From the IMG/VR virus record IMGVR_UViG_3300010293_000015, positions 1-38,175 of that record: DNA of 38,175 nt, one strand, 5' to 3'. Of this stretch, positions 1-7,153 are shown in pieces. The notes beneath the pieces are model-generated. The model saw only the letters and a list, made by a program, of their open reading frames with translations. It was not told the origin of the DNA and did no database searches. Each line of letters starts with the position of its first letter. Position 1 is the first letter of the stretch. The translations under genes and the position numbers were made by a program. The DNA is from a virus.

Positions 1-2
1 CC

Positions 3-1217
3 CGGGAAGTTACCCTTGACTTTGCCAAGGCCGGGGCTCAGGGGCGGGCCGTCAATGCGCTCATCGCCTTCTGGAACGCCAACGTACAGGGGATCGACAA
101 GATGGCCCGGGCCTTCAAAGAGAACCCGGTTGAAACCACGATCAAGACCATGGCGGCGATCACCTTGCCGTCGGTCCTCCTAGCCTGGGCGAACCACGAC
201 GACCCGCGGTACAAGGAAATCCCCCAGTGGCAGAAGGACCTTTTTTGGATCATTTTGACCAAAGACAATATCTACCGCATCCCTAAGCCTTTCGATTTGG
301 GGATAATTTTCGGGACCGCCCCGGAGCGGATTGTTGAATACATCTTGACCAAGGACCCGGAGGCTTTTGACGAACTCGGGAAATCCTTAGCCCGGGGGGC
401 AGCACCCGGGATGGTTCCAACCTACATGGTCCCTTTCATCGAGAACTGGGCGAATAAGTCAATGTTCTTCGACCGGGCGATCGTCCCCCGCGGGCGGGAC
501 CAGCTTCTTCCGGAATACCAGTATGGGCCGCATACCAGCGAGGGGGCGAAGATTCTTGGGCACTTCCTTGGACGCCTTCCTTTCGGGGAGACCTGGGAGG
601 AGCAAGTTGTCAGCCCGGCGAAGGTTGAAAACCTTGTCAAAGGATGGACCGGGGGGTTAGGCCGATACGCCATGGTTTTACGGTATGCGAGTTTCGCGTC
701 AAAATTTGGGATCAGCCCGGAAAAGATAGGTATCCTTGAATCGACCAAGGGAGAGGCGCCGACAAAGACGCTGGCCGACATCCCTTTTATCAAAGCCTTC
801 GCCGTGCGCTACCCTTCCGGCCAGGCGGAAAGCATCCAGAAGTTTTATGACAACTATGACAAGGCCAGCCAGGTTATCAAGACGACCACCGAGTTGATCA
901 AGAGGGAATTCAACCCGAACATGGCGGCCAAACTCCTTTTAGAGAATGACCTGATTAAACTGGACGGCCACTGGGAAGCCATGAACAATATCAGGAACAT
1001 GATCGAAGCCACCTATTACAACCCGGAAATGACCGGGGACGAGAAGCGGGAATTCATCGACATCATGTACCTTCAGATGATTGCCATCGCCAAGAATGGA
1101 AACGAGATTGTCAAGGATGTCAAGAAGGCTGCAGAGGAAATGAAAAAGAAAACCGAGACGACCAGGAAGATAAGGCAGGAAAAGACAACGCTGGGACAAG
1201 TTCCCGCCTTCCAGTGA
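3..1217 (+). CDS. Polyvalent LPD38-type virion protein, C-terminal part (5' end outside window)
   Basis: The frame is open from base 3 and gives the last 404 residues of a large protein. The part begins with REVTLDFAKAG and continues through a hydrophobic stretch (ITLPSVLLAWANH) and the segment IPKPFDLGIIFGTAPERI. From memory this is the usual C-terminal pattern of phage proteins with the large polyvalent-protein-associated domain LPD38. The tail is lysine-rich and helical. Such proteins are packaged in the virion and thought to enter the host with the DNA. The N-terminal part is almost certainly the open frame at the other end of the window (35008 onward), which stops inside the same domain. 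The tail fibre gene follows after 7 bases. Family assignment is by pattern recognition; the exact role is unknown. Confidence 0.8.
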   Translation, partial: REVTLDFAKAGAQGRAVNALIAFWNANVQGIDKMARAFKENPVETTIKTMAAITLPSVLLAWANHDDPRYKEIPQWQKDLFWIILTKDNIYRIPKPFDLGIIFGTAPERIVEYILTKDPEAFDELGKSLARGAAPGMVPTYMVPFIENWANKSMFFDRAIVPRGRDQLLPEYQYGPHTSEGAKILGHFLGRLPFGETWEEQVVSPAKVENLVKGWTGGLGRYAMVLRYASFASKFGISPEKIGILESTKGEAPTKTLADIPFIKAFAVRYPSGQAESIQKFYDNYDKASQVIKTTTELIKREFNPNMAAKLLLENDLIKLDGHWEAMNNIRNMIEATYYNPEMTGDEKREFIDIMYLQMIAIAKNGNEIVKDVKKAAEEMKKKTETTRKIRQEKTTLGQVPAFQ

Positions 1218-1224
1218 GGACCCC

Positions 1225-2967
1225 ATGATTGCCGACGATACCTACACCTGGGCATATGTAGCAAGCGGGACGAATGACACCTTCCCTTATACCCGGAAAA
1301 TCTTCGACGACGACGACCTACGGGTTTACGTTGACGATGTTCTACAGACCAAGGGTACTCATTATGGAGTGACTGGGGTTCTGGACAACGACGGGGGAAA
1401 CGTGGTCTTCGAGGCGGCTTACATCCCGGCTGCATCCGCCGAAGTTAGGATCGTCCGGGCGGTTCCCAATACCCAGGAGCAGGACTGGCAGGAGAACGAC
1501 TTCAACCCGGCTACCAGGTTTGAGGATGGGTTGGACCGAGTTACGGTACAGGTTCAGCAGCTTCGGAACGACATTGACGATTTGGTTGTGGGAGACATCC
1601 CCGTCCCCGTGGCCGTTGACCATGGGGGGACCGGGGCCGTAGACGCATCGACTGCTCGGGATAACTTGGGTTTGGCAATAGGATCCGATGTTCAAGAATA
1701 TGATGCAGTTTTAGACACCCCCACGGCAACACCCGCGGCATCGGTTATCCCGGTAGCTAAACCAACGGGGGTCCTCGCGGAAGGCTGGATGCCCAGGAAG
1801 CCGGGACATAATCTCCTAGTAAACAGCAGTTTCGGGGTATGCTGCGGACTCGCCGGAAAATATTACGGAACGGTTATCGCTTGCACCGGGTTTGATGTTA
1901 ACTCAAACACCCCGAAATTTTATACCTCAAATTATCAAGATATCGAGGTGGGGAGTCTAGTCTTTGTGGCTACCACCGTTTCCGGGCTCAATAACTGCGC
2001 GAAGATGGTGACCGCAGTGGTTCCCGGAGTGAGTTTTACTGTCCAAATGGAGGGGGCCGCGCTTTCGCCCAATCCATCCAAAGCGGTGAATGTATTTGAG
2101 TTGTGGCCCGGGGATACAACCGGAAGCACTGGGGACGGTCCGGACTGGTGGACCAAATCCGTAACGCTTCGTTGCTGGCGGCGATGGAAGCCTGCCCTAG
2201 CCCGGGACGGAGGAAGCCCTTATGTGATGATCCTCAAAAAAGGATCGGGCTCGACCGAGTATTTTTATCAGGAAATTTTTAAATCGTCCTGGCCTGAACG
2301 GCTGCGAAAATATGCCGGGAGAACCATTACCTTTGGGATGTGGGTATACCCGAAAGCGGCTATGAATTCCTGCGACATTTATATTTCGGATGGCGTGACC
2401 ACGACCAAGAGCGCGACGGCAACCGGAGGGGGATGGACCTGGCTGGAGGTTACGGCTGACATCGGGGCGTATTCCTCAATCACTAAAATCCAGTTTGTCC
2501 TGGAAATTATAGGTTCCGCCAATGACGAAATCTATGCCACAAGCCCGATTGCCATTTTGGGCCATGAGATCGGCGAGGGTAATTACTTCCAACCACCCGG
2601 TGAAGTCGTCCCCTGCATTGTCCATATGACCCCTCCTACCTACCATGGAGCATCCGTTTCCAGCAATCGTTGGATCAGGTTCGAGCAGGAGAACAACGGG
2701 CAGTTTCCCAAAGAGGCAAAAGGAATCTTCTTTGCGTTAGAGGGAATTAACGATACCAAAACTAACGAAATGTGGGTATCAACCAATTCCACCGCCCCGG
2801 AGATAACCCAAATGGTATTATGCAACAATACCGGTGCAGGAAACAAACAGAATAGGATTTCCTATTATCCTTTCCACTTTCCGTCAAGGCTTTATCTGGG
2901 AGTAACCGGCGGATCTGCTGCGTGGTATGCGGTAAACATCGACATTGCAGCGATAGAGATATTTTAA
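1225..2967 (+). CDS. Tail fibre protein with T7 gp17-like N-terminal attachment domain
   Basis: 580 residues. Residues 1-125 resemble the virion-attachment domain of T7-type tail fibres: a YTWAYVASGTNDTFPY start, a DDLRVYVDDVLQ strand, and NPATRFEDGLDRVTVQVQQL near 95-115. A short linker with VDHGGTGA and ARDNLGL (about 132-152) is typical of fibre shafts. The rest is beta-rich and resembles a carbohydrate-binding jelly roll around 360-440 (RTITFGMWVYPKA, GGGWTWLEVTADI). This is the likely receptor-binding part. The start ATG follows a GTGAGGA ribosome site overlapping the stop region of the upstream gene. Chaperone or depolymerase activity is not evident. Confidence 0.85.
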   Translation: MIADDTYTWAYVASGTNDTFPYTRKIFDDDDLRVYVDDVLQTKGTHYGVTGVLDNDGGNVVFEAAYIPAASAEVRIVRAVPNTQEQDWQENDFNPATRFEDGLDRVTVQVQQLRNDIDDLVVGDIPVPVAVDHGGTGAVDASTARDNLGLAIGSDVQEYDAVLDTPTATPAASVIPVAKPTGVLAEGWMPRKPGHNLLVNSSFGVCCGLAGKYYGTVIACTGFDVNSNTPKFYTSNYQDIEVGSLVFVATTVSGLNNCAKMVTAVVPGVSFTVQMEGAALSPNPSKAVNVFELWPGDTTGSTGDGPDWWTKSVTLRCWRRWKPALARDGGSPYVMILKKGSGSTEYFYQEIFKSSWPERLRKYAGRTITFGMWVYPKAAMNSCDIYISDGVTTTKSATATGGGWTWLEVTADIGAYSSITKIQFVLEIIGSANDEIYATSPIAILGHEIGEGNYFQPPGEVVPCIVHMTPPTYHGASVSSNRWIRFEQENNGQFPKEAKGIFFALEGINDTKTNEMWVSTNSTAPEITQMVLCNNTGAGNKQNRISYYPFHFPSRLYLGVTGGSAAWYAVNIDIAAIEIF

Positions 2968-2984
2968 CGCCTGGAAAGGAGTAG

Positions 2985-3254
2985 TCAGCGGTCGAGAAAC
3001 TTCTTTTCAATCTCCCGGGCGAACTCATCCAGGCTATCACCCCAGGCCGCCCGGAACCATGCTTTCAGCAGCCAGATTTTGACTTCCTCATGGGCCAGCC
3101 GCCGGCCAATGGACCTCTCGAAATCCTCCAGCCTGATTGCCCACTCGTCCCTCACCTTTTTCTTCGCCGCCCGGGAATCCTTGCATAAAGAATAAATGAG
3201 GGCCGCACCCAGGGGCACCAGGAAGATCATCAGGATCAGGGGGAGGGAGCTCAT
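2985..3254 (-). CDS. Small one-TM protein, the only convincing reverse-strand gene
   Basis: 89 residues from the ATG at 3254. Residues 4-23 (LPLILMIFLVPLGAALIYSL) form one membrane helix. The rest is charged and helical (RAAKKKVRDEW, DEFAREIEKKF) and probably faces the cytoplasm. No family is recognised. The frame is open further upstream, but the 3254 ATG lies 6 bases after a perfect TATAAT, so transcription would start at about the A of the ATG. There is no Shine-Dalgarno sequence, so the message is probably leaderless. Being opposite to all other genes and having its own promoter suggests an accessory gene expressed separately from the lytic programme, such as superinfection exclusion. That role is inference. 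Confidence 0.6.
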   Translation of the reverse strand: MSSLPLILMIFLVPLGAALIYSLCKDSRAAKKKVRDEWAIRLEDFERSIGRRLAHEEVKIWLLKAWFRAAWGDSLDEFAREIEKKFLDR

Positions 3255-3260
3255 GAAAAA

Positions 3261-3289
3261 ATTATAGCATGAAAGAAAATGCTTGACAA
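3261..3289 (-). promoter_or_regulatory. Sigma70 promoter for the reverse-strand gene
   Basis: Read on the reverse strand: TTGTCA (3289-3284), 17-base spacer, TATAAT (3266-3261). The expected start is near 3254, the first base of the ATG. Its -35 box overlaps that of the forward promoter at 3283-3288 almost completely, because TTGACAA and TTGTCAA are complements. Confidence 0.65.
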
Positions 3290-3311
3290 ATGTTTTTTCT
3301 TGGTTTAAAGT
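3283..3311 (+). promoter_or_regulatory. Sigma70 promoter for the small RNA
   Basis: TTGACA (3283-3288), 17-base spacer, TAAAGT (3306-3311). The -35 is perfect and the -10 matches at four of six positions. The expected start is near 3318. It is back to back with the reverse promoter and shares its -35 bases, so polymerase can occupy only one of the two at a time. Confidence 0.55.
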
Positions 3312-3317
3312 GATATA

Positions 3318-3476
3318 TAGGAGCGGGCGATAGCCTGCACGTAGTTCAATTTGTGGGGGGGACGCCGCCACGTCCCCCCCGCTGCCTTGGCGGAGGCGAG
3401 TTGTTTAAGAACCAAATTTCATTGAACTTTTCAATTTCCCCGGTTGACCTTCACAGGTTGGCCGGGGTTTTTTTTT
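3318..3476 (+). ncRNA. Candidate small RNA gene with own promoter and terminator
   Basis: About 159 bases between a sigma70 promoter and a strong intrinsic terminator, with no plausible reading frame. It folds into clear parts. Hairpin one has a 6-bp stem (3323-3328 with 3333-3338) and a GATA loop. A 7-bp outer stem (GTTCAAT 3344-3350 with ATTGAAC 3421-3427) encloses a 10-bp G-rich hairpin (3355-3364 with 3371-3380). The terminator hairpin follows. The layout is that of a stand-alone regulatory RNA. It could instead be an attenuated leader for genes beyond 3.8 kb. No known RNA family is recognised. Confidence 0.55.
3438..3476 (+). terminator. Intrinsic terminator of the small RNA
   Basis: A 12-bp stem (3438-3449 with 3456-3467, several G-U pairs), six-base loop TTCACA, then nine T residues (3468-3476). 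Confidence 0.8.
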
Positions 3477-3800
3477 GCCATTTGCTAAGGAACTACGCCT
3501 TGAGACATCTGGCAAAAGGCCATGCTGGATCAGTTCACGGGTGGCGGCATGGCTTTATTTTGCGCTACCACGCGAAACCAGAAGCGCACCGGGCAAGTCT
3601 AAAAAGCATCACCCGGTAAAGGTGGGCGGGAAAGTAGAGCCCGAAAGGATACGCTGAAGCCGCTTCATTCTACTTGGTAAGCGGCCGATGCCTGCGACGA
3701 CGGCTCCATACCAGGGCGGACGATCAAAGGCGGGGAAAGACTAAACCGTTTAAAACAAACGGGAATAGTCTTTTCTCGCCCACTCAGACTCACCACCCAG
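3477..3800 (+). other. Hairpin-rich stretch without a gene; possible structured RNA
   Basis: No convincing gene is seen. Successive perfect stems occur: GCCATGC/GCATGGC, GCGC/GCGC, ACCGGG/CCCGGT, GGGC/GCCC, GCCGCTT/AAGCGGC, and a long hairpin at 3729-3780 (about 15 + 8 bp around an AAAA loop, then a CGCC end). The density is higher than in the other intergenic gaps here, and the strand cannot be fixed. I could not match it to tmRNA, RNase P RNA, a group I intron or known large phage RNAs. No promoter was found directly upstream of it after the terminator. Confidence 0.35.
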
Positions 3801-3844
3801 GGCAGTTAAGAAAGAAGGAAGAATAAATAAAGAATGGGGGTTCT

Positions 3845-4027
3845 ATGGTTAGGTGGGATAAGATAAAGGTTGAAAAAGAAATAAACTGTTTGCGGTGTGG
3901 CGGAAAAATTTTGGCCGGGGAGGAGGCTTTTAAAAAGTCTGGAGTTATTCAGATTGACCGATACGAAAAAGGAAAGGATGAACTCGAAGAAAATTTTTTT
4001 CATGCTTACCATTTTTTACTCCGGTAG
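3845..4027 (+). CDS. Hypothetical 60-residue protein with a CxxC knuckle
   Basis: The sequence has one zinc-knuckle-like pair (CLRCGG, residues 14-19), a charged middle (DRYEKGKDELEE) and an aromatic/His-rich end (FFHAYHFLL). A second Cys pair is missing, so any metal site would use the His residues or a dimer. The region is more AT-rich than most of the genome. A GGGGG run precedes the ATG. It lies between the hairpin-rich stretch and the XRE operator region. No function can be assigned. Confidence 0.55.
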   Translation: MVRWDKIKVEKEINCLRCGGKILAGEEAFKKSGVIQIDRYEKGKDELEENFFHAYHFLLR

Positions 4028-4084
4028 CGAGCCAGAAATTTATCAAGAATACTAAATTATGGGATCAACGCAATACTAATCTTT

Positions 4085-4127
4085 CGAACGAACGCTCGTT
4101 CGGTCGATTTATGTCTGTTTACAGACA
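4085..4127. promoter_or_regulatory. Two palindromic operators upstream of the XRE regulator
   Basis: First palindrome: CGAACGA (4085-4091), 4-base spacer, TCGTTCG (4096-4102). Second: TGTCTGT (4112-4118), TT, ACAGACA (4121-4127). Both have perfect 7-base arms and lie just upstream of the promoter for the XRE gene. They are likely binding sites for that regulator or a host repressor. The two sequences differ, which suggests two different binders. Confidence 0.5.
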
Positions 4128-4139
4128 AAAGGCATGAAC

Positions 4140-4169
4140 TTGGCATGATTCTTCCGTGCTATATATATA
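4140..4169 (+). promoter_or_regulatory. Probable promoter of the XRE regulator operon
   Basis: TTGGCA (4140-4145) lies 16 or 18 bases before TATATA in an alternating AT run (4161-4170). The start would fall about 30 bases before the ATG at 4204. Confidence 0.4.
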
Positions 4170-4203
4170 TGAAGGGTCAAGAAAATTTAAGGGGTATATT
4201 GAA

Positions 4204-4404
4204 ATGATTGATATTTTAGAGATTAGGAAAAAACTTGGATGGAGTAGGGAGAAATTGGCCTCAGAAATGGGGGTCAGTTATTTTACTATTCAGAACTGGG
4301 AATTGGGGCAGAACCACCCTAGCCCCCTTGCCGAGAATAGGATTAAGGATATTCTCAAAAAGGAGCTTCCCCATGGCCATCAAGGCCCTACAGGACGAAG
4401 TTGA
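4204..4404 (+). CDS. Small XRE-family helix-turn-helix regulator
   Basis: 66 residues, nearly all one HTH domain: LEIRKKLGWSREKLASEMG, then VSYFTIQNWELGQNHPS as the recognition helix and following loop. This is the length of a minimal Cro-like protein. An upstream GTG at 4156 is in frame, but the ATG at 4204 has AAGGGG about ten bases before it and starts exactly at the domain, so it is preferred. Palindromes at 4085-4127 are candidate operators. No second repressor gene is seen beside it, so it may be a single early switch rather than part of a CI/Cro pair. Its end overlaps the next gene. Confidence 0.8.
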   Translation: MIDILEIRKKLGWSREKLASEMGVSYFTIQNWELGQNHPSPLAENRIKDILKKELPHGHQGPTGRS

Positions 4405-4492
4405 CCGCCTGGCCGCTGCCCACGGGATCCTGGCGGGCGCACTGATTTCAGTTCCTTTTTGGATTGCCATTTTTATGTACTGCTGCCAATAG
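4373..4492 (+). CDS. 39-residue one-TM protein
   Basis: The ATG at 4373 has AAGGAG 8 bases upstream and overlaps the end of the XRE gene in another frame, so the two are probably translationally linked. Residues 1-17 form a short amphipathic helix (ALQDEVDRLAAAHG); residues 18-36 are one membrane helix ending in YCCQ. No family is recognised. Small membrane proteins of this kind are common in phage early regions. Confidence 0.6.
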   Translation: MAIKALQDEVDRLAAAHGILAGALISVPFWIAIFMYCCQ

Positions 4493-4508
4493 AGAAAAGG
4501 AGGAGAAA

Positions 4509-4763
4509 ATGAGAAACCTGGACCTGATGTTTCAAGTGGACCTAATGAACCGGACGATGAAGATGATCCATGATGCCCTGGACGACCCGAAGCCGAAGCG
4601 GTCCAGGGAGTGCCAGCACCCGGAGAACCTCGAGGAGGGGAAGGACTTCTGGGAGTTCCAGAGCGGGCGGAAGGTTGGGGAATTTTTGAGCCGGAATACT
4701 TACCGGTGTTCCTGCTGCGGGGAATACCGGACGGTGACGGAGGAGTCTCCGTTAGCTCCTTAA
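4509..4763 (+). CDS. Cys-rich (zinc-ribbon-like) small protein
   Basis: 84 residues from the ATG at 4509, which follows AAGGAGGAG. Candidate metal ligands are CQH near residue 34 and the CSCCGEY cluster near 68. The N-terminal half is helical with many Met residues. One of several tiny Cys-rich proteins in the early region; probably a nucleic-acid or polymerase-binding protein, but this is inference. Confidence 0.65.
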   Translation: MRNLDLMFQVDLMNRTMKMIHDALDDPKPKRSRECQHPENLEEGKDFWEFQSGRKVGEFLSRNTYRCSCCGEYRTVTEESPLAP

Positions 4764-4776
4764 AGAAAGGAGGGTA

Positions 4777-4911
4777 CTGGAGAGCTTCGAGAAGGACCCG
4801 GATCCCCGGGGGGAGACTGAGGAGGAATACCTTGAATACCGGGCCAGGGAACAGGCCAAAATCGATGCCTGGGAAGAGGAAAGGAAGGGGGAGAGGAAAT
4901 GGAAGAGTTAG
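4777..4911 (+). CDS. Small charged protein with no standard start codon
   Basis: The frame is open from 4756 to the TAG at 4909-4911 and reads LESFEKDPDPRGETEEEY... with heavily charged helical composition, unlike noise in this GC range. There is no ATG, GTG or TTG. The only candidate is CTG at 4777, three bases after an AAAGGAGG site, which is too close. It overlaps the start of the next gene by 13 bases, as neighbours here do. Either a rare start is used, a base has been lost near 4774, or the gene is decaying. Confidence 0.35.
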   Translation: MESFEKDPDPRGETEEEYLEYRAREQAKIDAWEEERKGERKWKS

Positions 4912-5762
4912 CGAGGTATGAAGCGCCAGGAATGGATCTTGCCAGGAAGCCGGAAGAGGTTTTGACGCAAGCGAAAGAGGCGGCAAAGGCTCTGCAAGGG
5001 GTGATTTCAAGCAAGGCCAAGAAGGTCATTATTAGCGGGGAGCAGTACCTTGAATTTGAGGACTGGCAGACGGTTGGCCGGTTTTACGGGGTAACTGCCA
5101 AGGTTATGTCAACGCAGTTTATTGACATCGGAGGGGTACAGGGATTTGAGGCGCGGGCCGTTGCAATCCGAAACGTGGACGGGATGGAACTTTCCGGGGC
5201 AGATGCCATGTGTCTGAACGACGAGACGAACTGGAAGAATCGTCCCCTATTCATGCTGAGATCTATGGCCCAAACAAGGGCCTGCGCTAAATCACTCAGA
5301 AACGTCCTTGCCTGGGTTGTGGTACTAGCCGGATACCGACCTACGCCAGCCGAGGAAATGGAAGGGGTTGGAGATCGGAAGCCTCCCCTCCAGGAACCCC
5401 AGAAGAAACAATCCCCGCCGGCGGAAGCCCCAATGAATAGTGGGGATATTGGTTGGTCTAGAGAGAAAAAGACCATCGTTTCCCCTATCCTGAAAACCGC
5501 CGCGGTAGAGTACAAGAAGAAGAAGGATGGCAAGGAGACCGAGGAGAAGGGGATCTTCTACAGGATCACTTACACCGACGAGAACGGGAACGAGGCTTCG
5601 ATGTCCACGTTTTCCGAATCCCTGTTCAAAGAGGCCAGCCAAGAAGAGGGGACCAACGTCCCCATGGTCCTGGGGTGGAAGCCTGGGTTTAAACCGGGAA
5701 CCCGGGAACTGGTATCCGTGGCTCGGTTGGAATTTTCATTAGTTATTCCCTGCCGAAGCTGA
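4899..5762 (+). CDS. Putative phage single-strand annealing/recombination protein
   Basis: 287 residues. The core (about 30-155) contains SMAQTRACAKSLRNVLAWVV followed by LAGYRPTPAEEM. From memory this is a well-conserved phage motif in proteins encoded beside exonucleases and generally thought to be recombination or annealing factors. Residues 160-190 are a Pro-rich linker, and the C-terminal 90 residues (GIFYRITYTDENGNEASMS) look like a small beta barrel. The next gene is a RecB-like nuclease, fitting a RecE/RecT or Exo/Bet arrangement. The ATG overlaps the preceding small frame and has GGGGGAGAGG upstream. The annealing activity is inferred from context. Confidence 0.6.
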   Translation: MEELARYEAPGMDLARKPEEVLTQAKEAAKALQGVISSKAKKVIISGEQYLEFEDWQTVGRFYGVTAKVMSTQFIDIGGVQGFEARAVAIRNVDGMELSGADAMCLNDETNWKNRPLFMLRSMAQTRACAKSLRNVLAWVVVLAGYRPTPAEEMEGVGDRKPPLQEPQKKQSPPAEAPMNSGDIGWSREKKTIVSPILKTAAVEYKKKKDGKETEEKGIFYRITYTDENGNEASMSTFSESLFKEASQEEGTNVPMVLGWKPGFKPGTRELVSVARLEFSLVIPCRS

Positions 5763-5780
5763 GCCGGGGAGCGAAGGGTA

Positions 5781-6350
5781 ATGATCACATACGACGCAGA
5801 GGGGCGGGCATATTACGAGGGGAAACGTATAGCGCGGACGACCGAAGTTTGCGCCCTGCTCGCCCCCCGCACCTGGAACGCTGACGAATACTATCTCCGC
5901 AAGGGAACGCTTATCCACCGGATTTGCGAATGGGAGGACTCCGGGGAACTGGACGAATCCAGCGTTGACCCCAACCTTGCGGGATACCTGTCGGCTTACC
6001 GACAATTCAAAAAAGACACGGGGTGGTTAAATGAGAGGTTAGAAAAGACCTTTATTCATAAGGGATATGGTTATTGTGGAAGGGCCGACAGGGTAGGGAG
6101 ATTAGCTGGAATTTGGACATGGGTATTGGACATTAAATCGGGTCAATTCCATAACGCAGATCAATATCAAGCCCCAGCATATTTATTCGGGTTGCAGTAT
6201 GAGGGGATTCGGGTTCAGAGATGCGGGGATTTATATTTAAAACACAACGGTACTTATAGATTTACTGAGGTAAAAAATCCTACCGAGAAGTTTTTTAAGT
6301 TTCTCGAGGGTCTTAAAAAATGGAGGGAGGAGAATAATGGAAACCGTTGA
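5781..6350 (+). CDS. PD-(D/E)XK exonuclease, RecB/Cas4-like
   Basis: 189 residues. Motifs in order: KGTLIHRICE (His46), GRADRVG (Asp103), WVLDIKSG (Asp117, Lys119 as the D-x-K core), and the QYQAPAYLF motif at 128-136. This is the standard RecB-family nuclease layout for resecting double-stranded ends. It should supply 3' single strands to the annealing protein encoded just upstream. The second half is more AT-rich than the first. The start ATG follows GAAGGG. The next gene starts inside its last codons. Confidence 0.8.
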   Translation: MITYDAEGRAYYEGKRIARTTEVCALLAPRTWNADEYYLRKGTLIHRICEWEDSGELDESSVDPNLAGYLSAYRQFKKDTGWLNERLEKTFIHKGYGYCGRADRVGRLAGIWTWVLDIKSGQFHNADQYQAPAYLFGLQYEGIRVQRCGDLYLKHNGTYRFTEVKNPTEKFFKFLEGLKKWREENNGNR

Positions 6351-7065
6351 AACCCTTAACCGGGAAGCGTTGACTATCCCCTACAAGGCGAAGTTGATTC
6401 TTGTCAAAGATGAAACGAGCAAGGCCAAAGCCAATGATTTTTTTCTCATTATTAAAGGCCTCCGAAAGAAGATCGCGGAGACCTTCGACCCGATGGAAGA
6501 AGCCGCACGGGAAGCCAAACGCAAGGCGGAGGACTCCCGGAAGCAGATCGTCCTACAGCGGGAAAAGATTGAAGAGCCCTTGAAGCTGGCCGAGTCTCAC
6601 ATCTCCGGGCAGATCGTACGCTACAACCAGGAACAGGAACGGATTCAGAGGGAAGAGGCGGAACGGAAGCGGCAAGAGGAAATTCGCCTAGAGATGGAAC
6701 GACGCAAGCGGGAAGAGGAAGCAAAGATGGCCCAGGCCGCAGCATTGGAGCAGGCGGGAGCCAAGGACGAAGCCGATCAGATGATGGCCGAGGCCCTTCA
6801 GGAAGTTGAAGCCCCTCTTGATATTCCTATCCCCGAAACCAAAAAGGTTGAACTCAAGGGGGCGGCGATCAGGACGACATGGGAGGCCCAGGTATTTGAC
6901 GTAAAGGCCCTTTGCCGGGCCATCTCCGCAGGTGCAGTTGCGGAAAATCTGGTAGTTCCCAATTTTACCGCTCTGAATCAGATGGCGCGGGCACTCCAAG
7001 AGAATATGAAAATCCCCGGGGTGAAGGCAATCTCCAAGACAACGATGGCCGCAACGGGACGCTGA
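6337..7065 (+). CDS. Long coiled-coil phage protein of the recombination cluster
   Basis: 242 residues. Residues 35-155 form a long charged coiled coil (repeats such as REEAERKRQEE and RRKREEEAKMA). The C-terminal domain has TTWEAQVFDVKALCRAI and ends VPNFTALNQMARALQ...IPGVKAISKTT, a pattern I recall from conserved phage proteins beside exonuclease/annealing genes. The function is unknown; a structural partner of the recombination pair is plausible. Its ATG overlaps the exonuclease gene by 14 bases and has GGAGGGAGGAG upstream, so translation is probably coupled. Confidence 0.7.
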   Translation: METVETLNREALTIPYKAKLILVKDETSKAKANDFFLIIKGLRKKIAETFDPMEEAAREAKRKAEDSRKQIVLQREKIEEPLKLAESHISGQIVRYNQEQERIQREEAERKRQEEIRLEMERRKREEEAKMAQAAALEQAGAKDEADQMMAEALQEVEAPLDIPIPETKKVELKGAAIRTTWEAQVFDVKALCRAISAGAVAENLVVPNFTALNQMARALQENMKIPGVKAISKTTMAATGR

Positions 7066-7110
7066 CCCCCAGCCGGCGGGGGGAGAATCGGCGGCTCTCC
7101 TTTCCCTAGC

Positions 7111-7136
7111 CCCGGCCTCTGGAAACGGGGGCCGGG
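7111..7136. other. Strong intergenic hairpin
   Basis: A 10-bp stem (7111-7120 with 7127-7136; seven G-C pairs plus three inner pairs, two of them G-U) closes a GGAAAC loop. No T-run follows, so it is more likely an mRNA processing or stability element than a terminator. It lies between the coiled-coil gene and the SEC-C gene. Confidence 0.5.
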
Positions 7137-7153
7137 CAAAACAAGAGGTTAAC

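Noticed and set aside
422-1695. Several overlapping reverse frames in the first 1.7 kb
   Set aside because: All lie opposite clear forward genes and show no motifs or ribosome sites.
3590-3660. Resemblance to part of RNase P RNA (GGTAAAGGTGGGCGGGAAAG)
   Set aside because: The essential P4 strands and the AGGUAAACCCC-type region are not found.
3729-3780. Possible group I intron core (GGGGAAAGACTA ... TAGTC)
   Set aside because: The segment between the P7-like strands is too short and no P3/P8 or flanking exon is present; a simple long hairpin explains it.
4139-4160. Sigma54-like promoter around TTGGCATG
   Set aside because: The required GC at the -12 position is missing; a sigma70 reading with TATATA fits better.
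4156-4404. Longer XRE protein from the GTG at 4156
   Set aside because: The extra residues lie in the promoter -10 region; the ATG at 4204 has a ribosome site.
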